Shown here: piece by piece, positions 30,838 to 38,227 of the stretch
Layout of the letters: each line of letters opens with the position of its first letter
How positions within the stretch are numbered: position 1 is the stretch's first letter
Assembly: GCF_002080395.1 (NCBI RefSeq)
Contig: NZ_CP020478.1
Span: 124,001 to 188,000 of the forward strand
DNA length: 64,000 nt
Reading direction: 5' to 3'
From: Campylobacter helveticus
GTDB taxonomy: Bacteria; Campylobacterota; Campylobacteria; Campylobacterales; Campylobacteraceae
Made by a program: the position numbers and the translations under genes
Notes under the pieces: model-generated
What the model saw: only the letters and a program-made list of their open reading frames with translations
The model's database searches: none
Told to the model about the DNA's origin: nothing

Positions 30838-31063
30838 TTGGTATTCTCTCCACTTTTATAAATTTAGCTTCGTTGGCTCTTAGTATGACGCAAGAATTTT
30901 CAAGCTCGACTAAAATTGTTGCTTTTTTTAAAGATGAGTTGAGTTTTTTAAGCTTCTTGTTTTTGGAAAAACCAAAACTCAAAAGTCTGTTTTTAAGTTC
31001 TAATGGTGCGTCAAAACCGATTATTAAAGCATTTTCCCCATCTTTTAAAGCATCAAGAGTCAT
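30824..31063 (-). CDS. feoA: Ferrous iron transport protein A
   Basis: 79-residue SH3-like cytoplasmic partner of FeoB. It has the family pattern of a short basic beta-barrel (ALIIGFDAPLELKNRLLSFG, then LVELENSCVILRANEA). A promoter with -10 TATAAT lies near 31096 on the minus strand. Upstream is a partly Fur-box-like sequence (TTTTGATAATTAAA), which would fit iron repression but is too weak to claim. Confidence 0.9.
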   Translation of the reverse strand: MTLDALKDGENALIIGFDAPLELKNRLLSFGFSKNKKLKKLNSSLKKATILVELENSCVILRANEAKFIKVERIPNEKN

Positions 31064-31171
31064 ATAAGTTCCTTAAATTTTTTAGGGTGATATTATAGTC
31101 TTTTAAAATAAATTTGAGTTTAATTATCAAAATAAGATAAATTTTTGTTTTGCATTGCAAATTTTAAAGGC

Positions 31172-31200
31172 TTGACATCAAGTTCTTTTTTTGATATAAT
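31172..31200 (+). promoter_or_regulatory. Consensus sigma-70 promoter of the five-tRNA operon
   Basis: TTGACA at 31172-31177 and TATAAT at 31195-31200 are separated by exactly 17 bases and lie 17 bases upstream of tRNA-Pro. Exact -35 hexamers are unusual in Campylobacter, where sigma-70 promoters usually lack one, so this is probably a very strong stable-RNA promoter. Confidence 0.92.
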
Positions 31201-31216
31201 CACAACTTTAATTTTG

Positions 31217-31294
31217 CGGGGTGTAGCGCAGTCTGGTTAGCGCACCTGGTTTGGGACCAGGGGGCCGAAAGTTCGAATCTTTTCACCCCGACCA
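31217..31294 (+). tRNA. tRNA-Pro (TGG)
   Basis: 78-base cloverleaf: acceptor CGGGGTG pairs with CACCCCG, anticodon loop TTTGGGA between CCTGG and CCAGG, CCA encoded. First gene of the tRNA operon. Confidence 0.97.
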
Positions 31295-31315
31295 TCTTTA
31301 TAAACTTATAAAAAT

Positions 31316-31393
31316 GGTGAGTGTAGCTCAGTCGGTTAGAGCATCAGATTGTGGTCCTGAGGGTCGTGGGTTCGATTCCCATCACTCACCCCA
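31316..31393 (+). tRNA. tRNA-His (GTG)
   Basis: Cloverleaf with anticodon loop TTGTGGT between TCAGA and CCTGA (read with the extra G at -1 that marks tRNA-His, pairing with C73). The acceptor is GTGAGTG with CACTCAC, and CCA is encoded. Confidence 0.97.
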
Positions 31394-31396
31394 TCA

Positions 31397-31473
31397 GCGT
31401 CCGTAGCTCAATTGGATAGAGCGACAGACTTCGGATCTGTAGGTTATGGGTTCGATTCCTATCGGGCGCACCA
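31397..31473 (+). tRNA. tRNA-Arg (TCG)
   Basis: 77-base cloverleaf: acceptor GCGTCCG with CGGGCGC, anticodon loop CTTCGGA between ACAGA and TCTGT, T loop GGTTCGATTCC, CCA encoded. It follows tRNA-His after three bases. Confidence 0.96.
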
Positions 31474-31483
31474 CCTTAGATAT

Positions 31484-31560
31484 GCGTTCATAGCTCAGCT
31501 GGATAGAGCAACGGCCTTCTAAGCCGTAGGTCAGAGGTTCGAATCCTCTTGAGCGTACCA
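31484..31560 (+). tRNA. tRNA-Arg (TCT)
   Basis: 77-base cloverleaf: acceptor GCGTTCA with TGAGCGT (one G-U end pair), anticodon loop CTTCTAA between ACGGC and GCCGT, CCA encoded. This is a second Arg isoacceptor in the same operon. Confidence 0.96.
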
Positions 31561-31565
31561 CTTTT

Positions 31566-31650
31566 GCGGATGTGGTGAAATTGGCAGACACGCCAGACTT
31601 AGGATCTGGTGCAGCAATGCGTGAAGGTTCAAGTCCTTTCATCCGCACCA
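31566..31650 (+). tRNA. tRNA-Leu (TAG)
   Basis: 85-base class II tRNA with a long variable arm: acceptor GCGGATG with CATCCGC, anticodon loop CTTAGGA between CCAGA and TCTGG, CCA encoded. Last tRNA of the operon. Confidence 0.96.
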
Positions 31651-31795
31651 CTTTATTTTTATAAGCGTGTTTAAATTTCAAATTTTTCCACATTTTAGAT
31701 TTCTTCTAGCCAGGTATTTTGTAAAATGGAACTATAAGGACAAATTTTGTAGAGTTTTGAGGAAAAATAAATTAAAGTAGATATTTGCACCATAA

Positions 31796-31836
31796 AAAGG
31801 AGTTGCTTGGTATTGATGATACCTAGCCTCCTTTAA
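31796..31836. terminator. Hairpin between tRNA operon and reductase operon
   Basis: AAAAGGAG with CTCCTTT, extended inward by GCT/AGC and GGTAT/ATACC around TGATG, gives a long imperfect stem. T residues follow on the minus strand, so it should end the reductase operon and may also serve the tRNA operon. The 31651-31795 stretch before it holds no gene I can see. Confidence 0.75.
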
Positions 31837-31849
31837 TAATGTGAATTTA

Positions 31850-32806
31850 TTAAACAAAAATTTGCCCAGCGTATAATATATACATTCTTAAGGCAAAAAC
31901 TCCAAACATAACTGATATGGTGTTAATTAATATAAAATTGACTTTATAGGCGTGATTTTTTAAAGCGGTTAAAGCAATAAAACTTGGGATAAAGACCCCA
32001 AAGCCTATTACGCCTATCCAAAATACAGAAGCCCAAAAACCATTGCTTAGGCTCATTATAGCAATTAAAGCTTTTTCTCCACCTTGAAAATAAAGTCCCA
32101 CAAAAAATGTGAATAAAAGCAAAAATTCAATAGGAATAACTCTTAAATCCATAGTCAATAAGTGTTTTGTTTTTTCTTTAGAAACCTCCTTTCCAAATAA
32201 TAAAATTCCAAAACAAATACAAGCAGCAATACCGCTTGATAAACCACTCGCTAAAAATAAAATAGGCAACACAGGGCTGTTGTAAAGCGGATAAGTTTGT
32301 ATGGCAGAAAGTAAAAATCCTGTATAAACTCCAACTCCAGCAGCGAGTGCAAAAATAAGTCTGCCAAGCCAAAGAGAATAGTCTTCTAAAAAATTTAAAA
32401 TTCCACCAAAAGCATTCATAATAGGCGATAAAAAGCTGTTTTCTAAATTTGTTCTAAAACGCAATACCATATAAACAATACACAAAGGGGTGTAAAAAAG
32501 TAAAAGTAAAACCCCTAAAGACATCACAGATTTTAGATTGTAATGAATGAGCAATTGATAAAAATTTAAAGGTTTGCTTAAATCAACAATAAGCACCAAA
32601 AGTCCAACCACTATGGTTATCGGCGCTATTAAAACTCCAGCTTTTTCAAAAGCGTCCCAAGGAGCAGTGCGTTTTGGATTCATCCACTCTACAAATAATG
32701 CCGTCATCATCGCACCAGAAGAAAGTCCTGCTAAAAATAAATAAAGTGCAACAGGCCAATGCCAAACAATGTGAATGACACTTTCATTTCCCCAAATTTC
32801 ATTCAT
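31850..32806 (-). CDS. NrfD/PsrC-type membrane subunit of a molybdenum reductase
   Basis: 318 residues with about eight to nine membrane helices and the NrfD-family opening HIVWHWPVALYLFLAGLSSG. This family exchanges electrons with menaquinone in polysulfide, thiosulfate or similar reductases. It lacks heme-binding histidine pairs, so it is the PsrC type and not a PhsC cytochrome b. Its start overlaps the iron-sulfur subunit gene by four bases. Substrate cannot be decided from this subunit. Confidence 0.88.
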   Translation of the reverse strand: MNEIWGNESVIHIVWHWPVALYLFLAGLSSGAMMTALFVEWMNPKRTAPWDAFEKAGVLIAPITIVVGLLVLIVDLSKPLNFYQLLIHYNLKSVMSLGVLLLLFYTPLCIVYMVLRFRTNLENSFLSPIMNAFGGILNFLEDYSLWLGRLIFALAAGVGVYTGFLLSAIQTYPLYNSPVLPILFLASGLSSGIAACICFGILLFGKEVSKEKTKHLLTMDLRVIPIEFLLLFTFFVGLYFQGGEKALIAIMSLSNGFWASVFWIGVIGFGVFIPSFIALTALKNHAYKVNFILINTISVMFGVFALRMYILYAGQIFV

Positions 32807-33369
32807 AGCTCTATCTCTCCTTTTTTAGTCGGTATGGTAAAGAGTTTAGGTTTTGTGCCAAGATGCTCTTTTTTACGCACATAGTTGTTCTTGCTTAAAA
32901 CATCATAAATTGCATCTTTAGGATTATCCAAATCTCCAAAAACCAAAGCATCAGTTGGACAAACACTCACACAAGCTGGCTCTCCGTGAAGTTTAAGGTG
33001 CGTATCTTTGCAAAAATTACATTTGTCCGGAACTTTTGTTTTGGTATTTAAAAATCTTGCGTTATAAGGGCAGGCACTAATGCAATATAAGCAACCAACG
33101 CATTTATCAGCGTCGATATCCACAATGCCATTTTCGTCCATAAAGGAAGCAAAAGTAGGACACACTGTAACGCAAGGCGTATTTTCGCACATTTGACAGG
33201 AAAATCTTTCAAAATCAAAACTTAAATTTGGAAAAATACCCTTAGGACCTTGAATTTTTACCTTTAGTCTATAAAGCCCTTCTGGCACTTCGTTCTCGCT
33301 TCTGCAAGCTACGGAGCAAGATTGACAACCTATACAAAGCTCCGAATTAAAAACCATTGCATATTTCAT
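32803..33369 (-). CDS. 4Fe-4S electron-transfer subunit (PsrB/PhsB type)
   Basis: 188 residues with four cysteine clusters in the usual order: CIGCQSCSVACRSE, CQMCENTPCVTVCPT, CVGCLYCISACPYNARFL, CNFCKDTH with later CVSVCPTDAL. It would carry electrons between the quinone subunit and the molybdenum subunit. It lacks its own signal and is expected to be exported together with the Tat-tagged catalytic subunit encoded 9 bases upstream. Confidence 0.92.
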   Translation of the reverse strand: MKYAMVFNSELCIGCQSCSVACRSENEVPEGLYRLKVKIQGPKGIFPNLSFDFERFSCQMCENTPCVTVCPTFASFMDENGIVDIDADKCVGCLYCISACPYNARFLNTKTKVPDKCNFCKDTHLKLHGEPACVSVCPTDALVFGDLDNPKDAIYDVLSKNNYVRKKEHLGTKPKLFTIPTKKGEIEL

Positions 33370-33378
33370 AAATCACTC

Positions 33379-35655
33379 CTATATTTTTTCTATATTAACG
33401 CCGATAGTATGGACATTATTACCAGCTATTGGTGAAAAAGTATTAGCCAACAAATGGCTCGCACTCATACCTTTATTGTAAGAAATTTCTTGATGCTTAC
33501 TTGTATGCCCAAATCCAAAATAAGCAAAAATGGTATCCTCTCTTATCCCAATGGTAGGCAAAACTTGAGCGATTTGCTCCCCAATTTTGCTTTTTATTTT
33601 TATGCTATCTCCCTTTTTTAACCCAAGCTCATCAGCTACTTTTTGATTAATCCAAACAGCATTGTTGTCCATAAGCTGATTAAGCCAAGGAACATTTGCA
33701 GTATGTCCATTTGTATGCACTGCTACCTTTCCTTGTATGAAATAAAATTTCTCATCTTCGGTTTTTAATTTTGGGTCATTAAAACTTAAACCACCCCGTT
33801 TGCAAGCGTTTTCAAACACTTCATCAAAAAGTTCGATTTTTCCACTTTTAGTTTTGCATTTTAAAAGTTCGCCAAATTCTCCATCTTCATCAAGAAATTG
33901 TTTAGAATTTGGATATTTTTCTACAAATTTAGCGATACTATCCTTATCTCTTGCAAGAAGTGGAATGCCATAGCTTAAAACCCCTTTGCTTTTTAATTCA
34001 TAAATTTCTTTTGGATAATTAAAAGCTTGTTTCATTCTAAAATCTTCTATATCTTTGTATGGAAAAAATTTGCCAAGTCCCATTTTTTCGGCTAATTCTT
34101 TGTAGATTAAAGATGAGGCTTTGGTATCACCTATGGGTTCTATAACTTTTTGCCTAACTTGATAGCCGGGATTTTTTCCATTATTTGACAAGAACTGCTC
34201 ATCTCTTTCAAGATAGGTCGATTCTGGCAAAATAATATCGGCATACTGCGCAGTGTCGCTTAAATAAACATCAACACAAACAAACAATTCAAGTTTTTCT
34301 AAAGCTTCGACGACTTTTTGTGATTCATTATTGGTCATAACTGGATTAGAGCGAGTGATGAAAAGTCCTTTTATTGGGTAAGGCTTTTCGCTCAAAATCG
34401 CATCAAACACCTTGCTATAAATTCCACGCTTTTTAGAAATTTTACTAAATTCGCCTTCTTTGATGTCGATACCATCTATACGCGCTATTTTTGGACTTTC
34501 AATAGATGGTAAAATAGAGCTTTTAAATTCAGGTGCGACTTCTTCTCCGGCGATTTTATTATAAAGCTTAGCCCCTTTTGGAAAATACATCCCGCCCTTG
34601 CATTCTATATTTCCTAAAAGAGCATTGGCTATTGCTATGGCACGGCGAAGTTCTATTTCTTCCGTTGTGAAAGTGGCACGGTGTCCGTAATCAATAATGC
34701 AATGTGGGGCGAAGGAAGCAGCCTCTTTAGCGAGAGAGATAATTTTCTCAGCACTGATATCGCAGTATTGTGCCATCGTTTCTGGCGTATAGTCTTTTAT
34801 GCTCTCTTTGAGCTTGTCAAATCCTACCGTGTATTTTTCGACAAATTTTTTATCATACAAATTATTAAAAATCAAAGTATGAACAAAACCAAGCATAAAA
34901 GCAGTATCACCGCCCGGTCTAATCGGGTGCCACTCACTCGCCTTAGAGGATAATATAGAAAATCGTGGGTCAAAAGATACAAGTTTTGCACCTTTTGATA
35001 GGGCTTTTGTAATGCCTCTTGCGTAAGAAATGACAATTCCCTCATAGACATTATGCCCGAAATTTAACATAAATTTTGTATCAGCAAAGTCCCTACTTAA
35101 AGAGCTAGTTCCATAAACGCTTGTTAAAGCCGTGGCGTAAGCTGATGGACAGGTGCTACCGTGGTCAAAAATATTTGGAGAGCCATAAGCATAGGCGAAT
35201 TGATTTAGAAAAGTTGTTTCTGGTCCCCCCTTTGCAGCGAACGCAACGCTTTGCGCTCCATAATTTTGCTTAATTCCGTTTAGTTTTAAAGCTATAAATT
35301 CATAGGCTTCGTCCCAACTGATTTCTTTATATTTCCCTTCTCCTCTTTTTCCAACTCTCATTAGGGGTTTTACAAGTCTTTTTGGGTCAAAAAGCTGATT
35401 GACACCAGCGCCCCCTCTTGCACAAATTGAACCTTGTGTGGATTTTGAGTAAATATTCCCTTGAATGAAAATACGCTTTTCATTTTCAAGTCTAGCTTCA
35501 ATTGGGCATCTTGTGCTACACATTTCACATATACTTTTTACAAAGTTTTTTGAGCCTTTTAACTCCCCATTAAATGCACCCAAAAGCCCAGGCATACTTA
35601 AAGCCACAGAGCCAACTCCAACGCATTTAAGAAAATTTCGCCTATGAATACTCAT
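33379..35655 (-). CDS. Molybdopterin oxidoreductase, polysulfide/thiosulfate reductase type
   Basis: 758 residues from ATG 35655, chosen because it gives a Tat signal directly (HRRNFLKCVGVGSVALSMPG) and follows GGAG. The iron-sulfur motif is CEMCSTRCPIEAR ... GSICARGG. The molybdenum ligand is a cysteine (HGSTCPSAY), not Sec or Ser. Molybdopterin contacts include SFDPRFSILSSKASEWHPIRPGGDTAFML, quoted in part, and a C-terminal dinucleotide domain. With B and NrfD-type C subunits this is a periplasmic Psr/Phs complex for sulfur-compound respiration. Arsenate or tetrathionate use cannot be excluded. A -10 TATAAT lies near 35690. Confidence 0.9.
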   Translation of the reverse strand: MSIHRRNFLKCVGVGSVALSMPGLLGAFNGELKGSKNFVKSICEMCSTRCPIEARLENEKRIFIQGNIYSKSTQGSICARGGAGVNQLFDPKRLVKPLMRVGKRGEGKYKEISWDEAYEFIALKLNGIKQNYGAQSVAFAAKGGPETTFLNQFAYAYGSPNIFDHGSTCPSAYATALTSVYGTSSLSRDFADTKFMLNFGHNVYEGIVISYARGITKALSKGAKLVSFDPRFSILSSKASEWHPIRPGGDTAFMLGFVHTLIFNNLYDKKFVEKYTVGFDKLKESIKDYTPETMAQYCDISAEKIISLAKEAASFAPHCIIDYGHRATFTTEEIELRRAIAIANALLGNIECKGGMYFPKGAKLYNKIAGEEVAPEFKSSILPSIESPKIARIDGIDIKEGEFSKISKKRGIYSKVFDAILSEKPYPIKGLFITRSNPVMTNNESQKVVEALEKLELFVCVDVYLSDTAQYADIILPESTYLERDEQFLSNNGKNPGYQVRQKVIEPIGDTKASSLIYKELAEKMGLGKFFPYKDIEDFRMKQAFNYPKEIYELKSKGVLSYGIPLLARDKDSIAKFVEKYPNSKQFLDEDGEFGELLKCKTKSGKIELFDEVFENACKRGGLSFNDPKLKTEDEKFYFIQGKVAVHTNGHTANVPWLNQLMDNNAVWINQKVADELGLKKGDSIKIKSKIGEQIAQVLPTIGIREDTIFAYFGFGHTSKHQEISYNKGMSASHLLANTFSPIAGNNVHTIGVNIEKI

Positions 35656-35865
35656 AATATAACTCCAAATATTTTTTAAATGTAGATTCATTATAGTGAA
35701 ATATAATTAAATAAAAATTAAACATTGTTTTAAAATAAAATATTTTGAAAAGACTTAATGTGTGTAGTGCTAAAGAAATTTAAATAATTATAATGAATAA
35801 AGTGAAATAATGTTGAAAATTTGAAAAATGATAAAGAATTATGATGAAGTGAAGTTGTTAAAAAG

Positions 35866-35940
35866 TGGTGACCCATACGAGACTCGAACTCGTGTTACCG
35901 CCGTGAAAGGGCGATGTCCTAACCGCTAGACGAATGGGCC
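35866..35940 (-). tRNA. tRNA-Glu (TTC)
   Basis: 75-base cloverleaf: acceptor GGCCCAT with ATGGGTC, anticodon loop CTTTCAC between TCGCC and GGCGG, CCA encoded. It stands alone between the reductase operon and flgI. Confidence 0.97.
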
Positions 35941-36024
35941 AACACAAAAAAGAGATTGAATTATACATAAAAATACTTAAGTAAAGTTTAAATCACATCT
36001 TAATGTTTCCTAAATTTATAAATT

Positions 36025-36038
36025 GGAACTCTTTTTGC
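36025..36038 (+). promoter_or_regulatory. Sigma-54 promoter upstream of flgI
   Basis: TTGGAAC (36023-36029) and TTTGCTT (36034-36040) place the GG and GC doublets exactly ten bases apart, the spacing required by RpoN. This matches the class 2 flagellar promoter consensus in Campylobacter. It lies about 40 bases ahead of the flgI start. Confidence 0.88.
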
Positions 36039-36077
36039 TTATAATGCTTTTAAGTTTAAAGATTAAAGGAGTAATCT

Positions 36078-37124
36078 ATGAAATTCTTACTAAGCCTTTG
36101 TGCTTTGAGCATTATGCTTTTCGCCGTGCCGATAAAGGAAGTGGCAAATACAGTGGGCGTAAGGGATAATCAACTTATAGGATATGGACTTGTCGTTGGT
36201 CTTAATGGTAGTGGCGATGGCACAAGTTCCAAATTTACTTTACAATCTGTCTCAAACCTTCTACAAGGTATGAATATCAAAGTCGACCCAAACGATATTA
36301 AGTCTAAAAATACCGCCGCGGTTATGGTTACGGCTAAACTTCCCGCTTTTGCAAAAAGTGGCGACAAACTTGACATCGTTGTCTCTTCTTTGGGGGATGC
36401 GAAATCTTTGCAGGGTGGCACACTTTTACTTACAGCTTTAAGGGGAATTGATGGCGAAATTTACGCCATTGCACAAGGCTCACTTTCTACGGGAGGACTT
36501 ACGGCAAGACCGGGTGGAGCAGGCTCTCACTCGACAGCAGCAACGGTAATGGGCGGAGCAAATGTTGAAAGAGAAATTCCACAGAATTTTAGCGATAATG
36601 GTGATTTAACCCTAAGTCTTAAAACGGCTGATTTTAAAACCGCTCACGATATAGAAAGAGTTTTAAATAGCGTTTTTGATGAAAGCGTGGCAAAAGCTAT
36701 CGATTCTCGCACGATTAAGCTTAACAAGCCTGAGGAATTTAGTGCAGTGGAATTTATGGCTCGTGTTTTAGAGCAAGATATAGCCTATACTCCACAAAGT
36801 AAAGTCATCATCGATGAAAGAACAGGCACGGTGATAGCGGGCGTTGATGTGGAGGTTGAGCCTGTGTTGATTACCCATAAGGATATTACGATAAAAATCG
36901 ACCCAAATAACCAAACAGCCGCTACACAAAATGAGATTGATATGAAAGATGGAGGGGCGATAGACCCAACTTCAAATACGCTTAGAATTTCTAATCCCAA
37001 AACAACCGTGGCGAATATCGCAAGAATGCTAAATAAACTAGGTGCTACGCCAAATGACATCATCGCTATAATGGAAAATTTAAAGCGCGCTGGTGCGATT
37101 AATGCGGATTTAGAGGTGATATGA
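36078..37124 (+). CDS. flgI: Flagellar P-ring protein
   Basis: 348 residues with a signal peptide (KFLLSLCALSIMLFAVP). Family blocks include VGVRDNQLIGYGLVVGLNGSGD and the C-terminal LNKLGATPNDIIAIMENLKRAG, quoted in part. FlgI monomers are secreted and form the ring around the rod in the peptidoglycan. AAAGGAG precedes the ATG. Its stop overlaps flgJ (ATGATG at 37121). Confidence 0.96.
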   Translation: MKFLLSLCALSIMLFAVPIKEVANTVGVRDNQLIGYGLVVGLNGSGDGTSSKFTLQSVSNLLQGMNIKVDPNDIKSKNTAAVMVTAKLPAFAKSGDKLDIVVSSLGDAKSLQGGTLLLTALRGIDGEIYAIAQGSLSTGGLTARPGGAGSHSTAATVMGGANVEREIPQNFSDNGDLTLSLKTADFKTAHDIERVLNSVFDESVAKAIDSRTIKLNKPEEFSAVEFMARVLEQDIAYTPQSKVIIDERTGTVIAGVDVEVEPVLITHKDITIKIDPNNQTAATQNEIDMKDGGAIDPTSNTLRISNPKTTVANIARMLNKLGATPNDIIAIMENLKRAGAINADLEVI

Positions 37125-37489
37125 TGAGAGTGGATAATTTTTTAAATACTTACAATATGAACTCAAACGCCATTTTAGAAAAGGTAGCTAAAGGTTCAAA
37201 TTCGCAAAAGGCAGATGAAAATTTTGCCTCTTATTTTAAGCTAAAAGATAATGAAGTCGTTGCAAAAACGGACGAAGAAAAAGCTTTAAAAGAGCAAACG
37301 GACGCTTTTGAGGCTTTTTTGATAAAGTCTGTTTTAGACATTTCTTTGAAAAATCAAAATTCACTTTTTGGAAAAGATGCGAGTAGTGAAATTTATTCTT
37401 CTATGTATAACGATACGATGAGCAAGGCTTTAAGTGGAGGAATGGGCTTTTCAAAATTATTATTTGATTTTTTGAAAGAAAGGGGTTAA
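37121..37489 (+). CDS. flgJ: Rod-binding protein FlgJ, muramidase-less form
   Basis: 122 residues with the rod-binding domain (EQTDAFEAFLIKSVLDIS, then SEIYSSMYNDTMSKALS). The C-terminal peptidoglycan hydrolase domain of enterobacterial FlgJ is absent, as in other epsilonproteobacteria. It helps rod assembly in the periplasm. Its ATG overlaps the flgI stop. Confidence 0.88.
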   Translation: MMRVDNFLNTYNMNSNAILEKVAKGSNSQKADENFASYFKLKDNEVVAKTDEEKALKEQTDAFEAFLIKSVLDISLKNQNSLFGKDASSEIYSSMYNDTMSKALSGGMGFSKLLFDFLKERG

Positions 37490-37512
37490 GTTTTTGTAAT
37501 TTTAGTCGATAT
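37486..37512 (+). promoter_or_regulatory. Sigma-28 promoter upstream of flgM
   Basis: TTAAGTTT (37486-37493), 11 bases, then GTCGATAT (37505-37512) agree with the FliA consensus TAAAGTTT-N11-GCCGATAA. It begins at the end of flgJ and lies 35 bases before the flgM ATG. Confidence 0.82.
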
Positions 37513-37546
37513 GGTTTGTAGAGGATTATAAATCAAGGAGGCAGAA

Positions 37547-37747
37547 ATGATAAATCCTATACAACAAAGTTATGTAGCTAACGCTTCTTTAAGCCATACA
37601 AACAAGGTTGAAAGAGAAGCAAAAACAGAACAAAGTCAAAAAACGGAGAACGATAAAGTCTCTAAAATCGCCGAGCAGATTAAAAATGGCACTTATCAAG
37701 TTGATTTAAAAGCCACAGCTGCGGCAGTAGCAGATTCTTTAATTTAA
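37547..37747 (+). CDS. flgM: Anti-sigma-28 factor FlgM
   Basis: 66 residues, mostly disordered N-terminus (polar, Thr/Lys/Glu-rich) and two C-terminal helices (DKVSKIAEQIKNGTYQVDLK, then ATAAAVADSLI) that bind FliA. It holds sigma-28 inactive until it is exported or sequestered. AAGGAGG precedes the ATG. Its own sigma-28 promoter would give negative feedback. Confidence 0.93.
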   Translation: MINPIQQSYVANASLSHTNKVEREAKTEQSQKTENDKVSKIAEQIKNGTYQVDLKATAAAVADSLI

Positions 37748-37783
37748 ATTTTTTCTCCTTTTTGACTAGAAAAGGAGAAAAAG

Positions 37784-38215
37784 ATGTTAAAAAAATGCCT
37801 AGATGAAGTTAATGCTATCCTAGCACAAATGATAGAATTAACAGAAGAAGATATCAAAGATATACAAGTCGCAAAACACGATAAAGTCGCTCCTAGCGTG
37901 GATGCTAAAAATGAACTCATCACCAAATTCGTAGCAGCTAAAAAAGAACTTGACGCAGCCTTAGTGGCTCTAAATAATAGTTCTACAAAAGGGCTTAGTG
38001 AAATGCTTGATGATGAGGATAAGCAAAAGCTTGATTTGCTTAAGAAAAATCTTCAAACCCTACACGCTAAAAATAAAGAATACGCCAAATATGTCTTCAT
38101 AGTGAAAGATTTTTTAGACGGCTTGGTAAATACAATGTTTGACATCAATGGTGGAACAAATAATGCTTATGGAGATAAAGAGCATATCCCAGAAATTTTT
38201 AAAATGAAAGTATAA
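37784..38215 (+). CDS. FlgN-like flagellar chaperone candidate
   Basis: 143-residue, almost wholly helical acidic protein (ECLEEV-type N-terminus MLKKCLDEVNAILAQMIEL, then repeated Leu/Lys/Asp helices). It sits between flgM and flgK, the usual place of the FlgN/FliT-type export chaperone for hook-associated proteins (Cj1465-like). Identification rests on context, size and helical character, not on a specific motif. A GAGAAAAAG site precedes the start. Confidence 0.75.
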   Translation: MLKKCLDEVNAILAQMIELTEEDIKDIQVAKHDKVAPSVDAKNELITKFVAAKKELDAALVALNNSSTKGLSEMLDDEDKQKLDLLKKNLQTLHAKNKEYAKYVFIVKDFLDGLVNTMFDINGGTNNAYGDKEHIPEIFKMKV

Positions 38216-38227
38216 AGGAGTGGTAAA

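Noticed and set aside
31064-31140. Fur box ahead of feoA
   Set aside because: Only part of the 19-bp consensus matches and similar AT-rich words are common in this genome.
31394-31693. 99-codon minus-strand frame across the tRNA operon
   Set aside because: It is the antisense reading of tRNA-Arg, tRNA-Arg and tRNA-Leu; the repeated peptide pattern comes from the conserved T-loop sequences.
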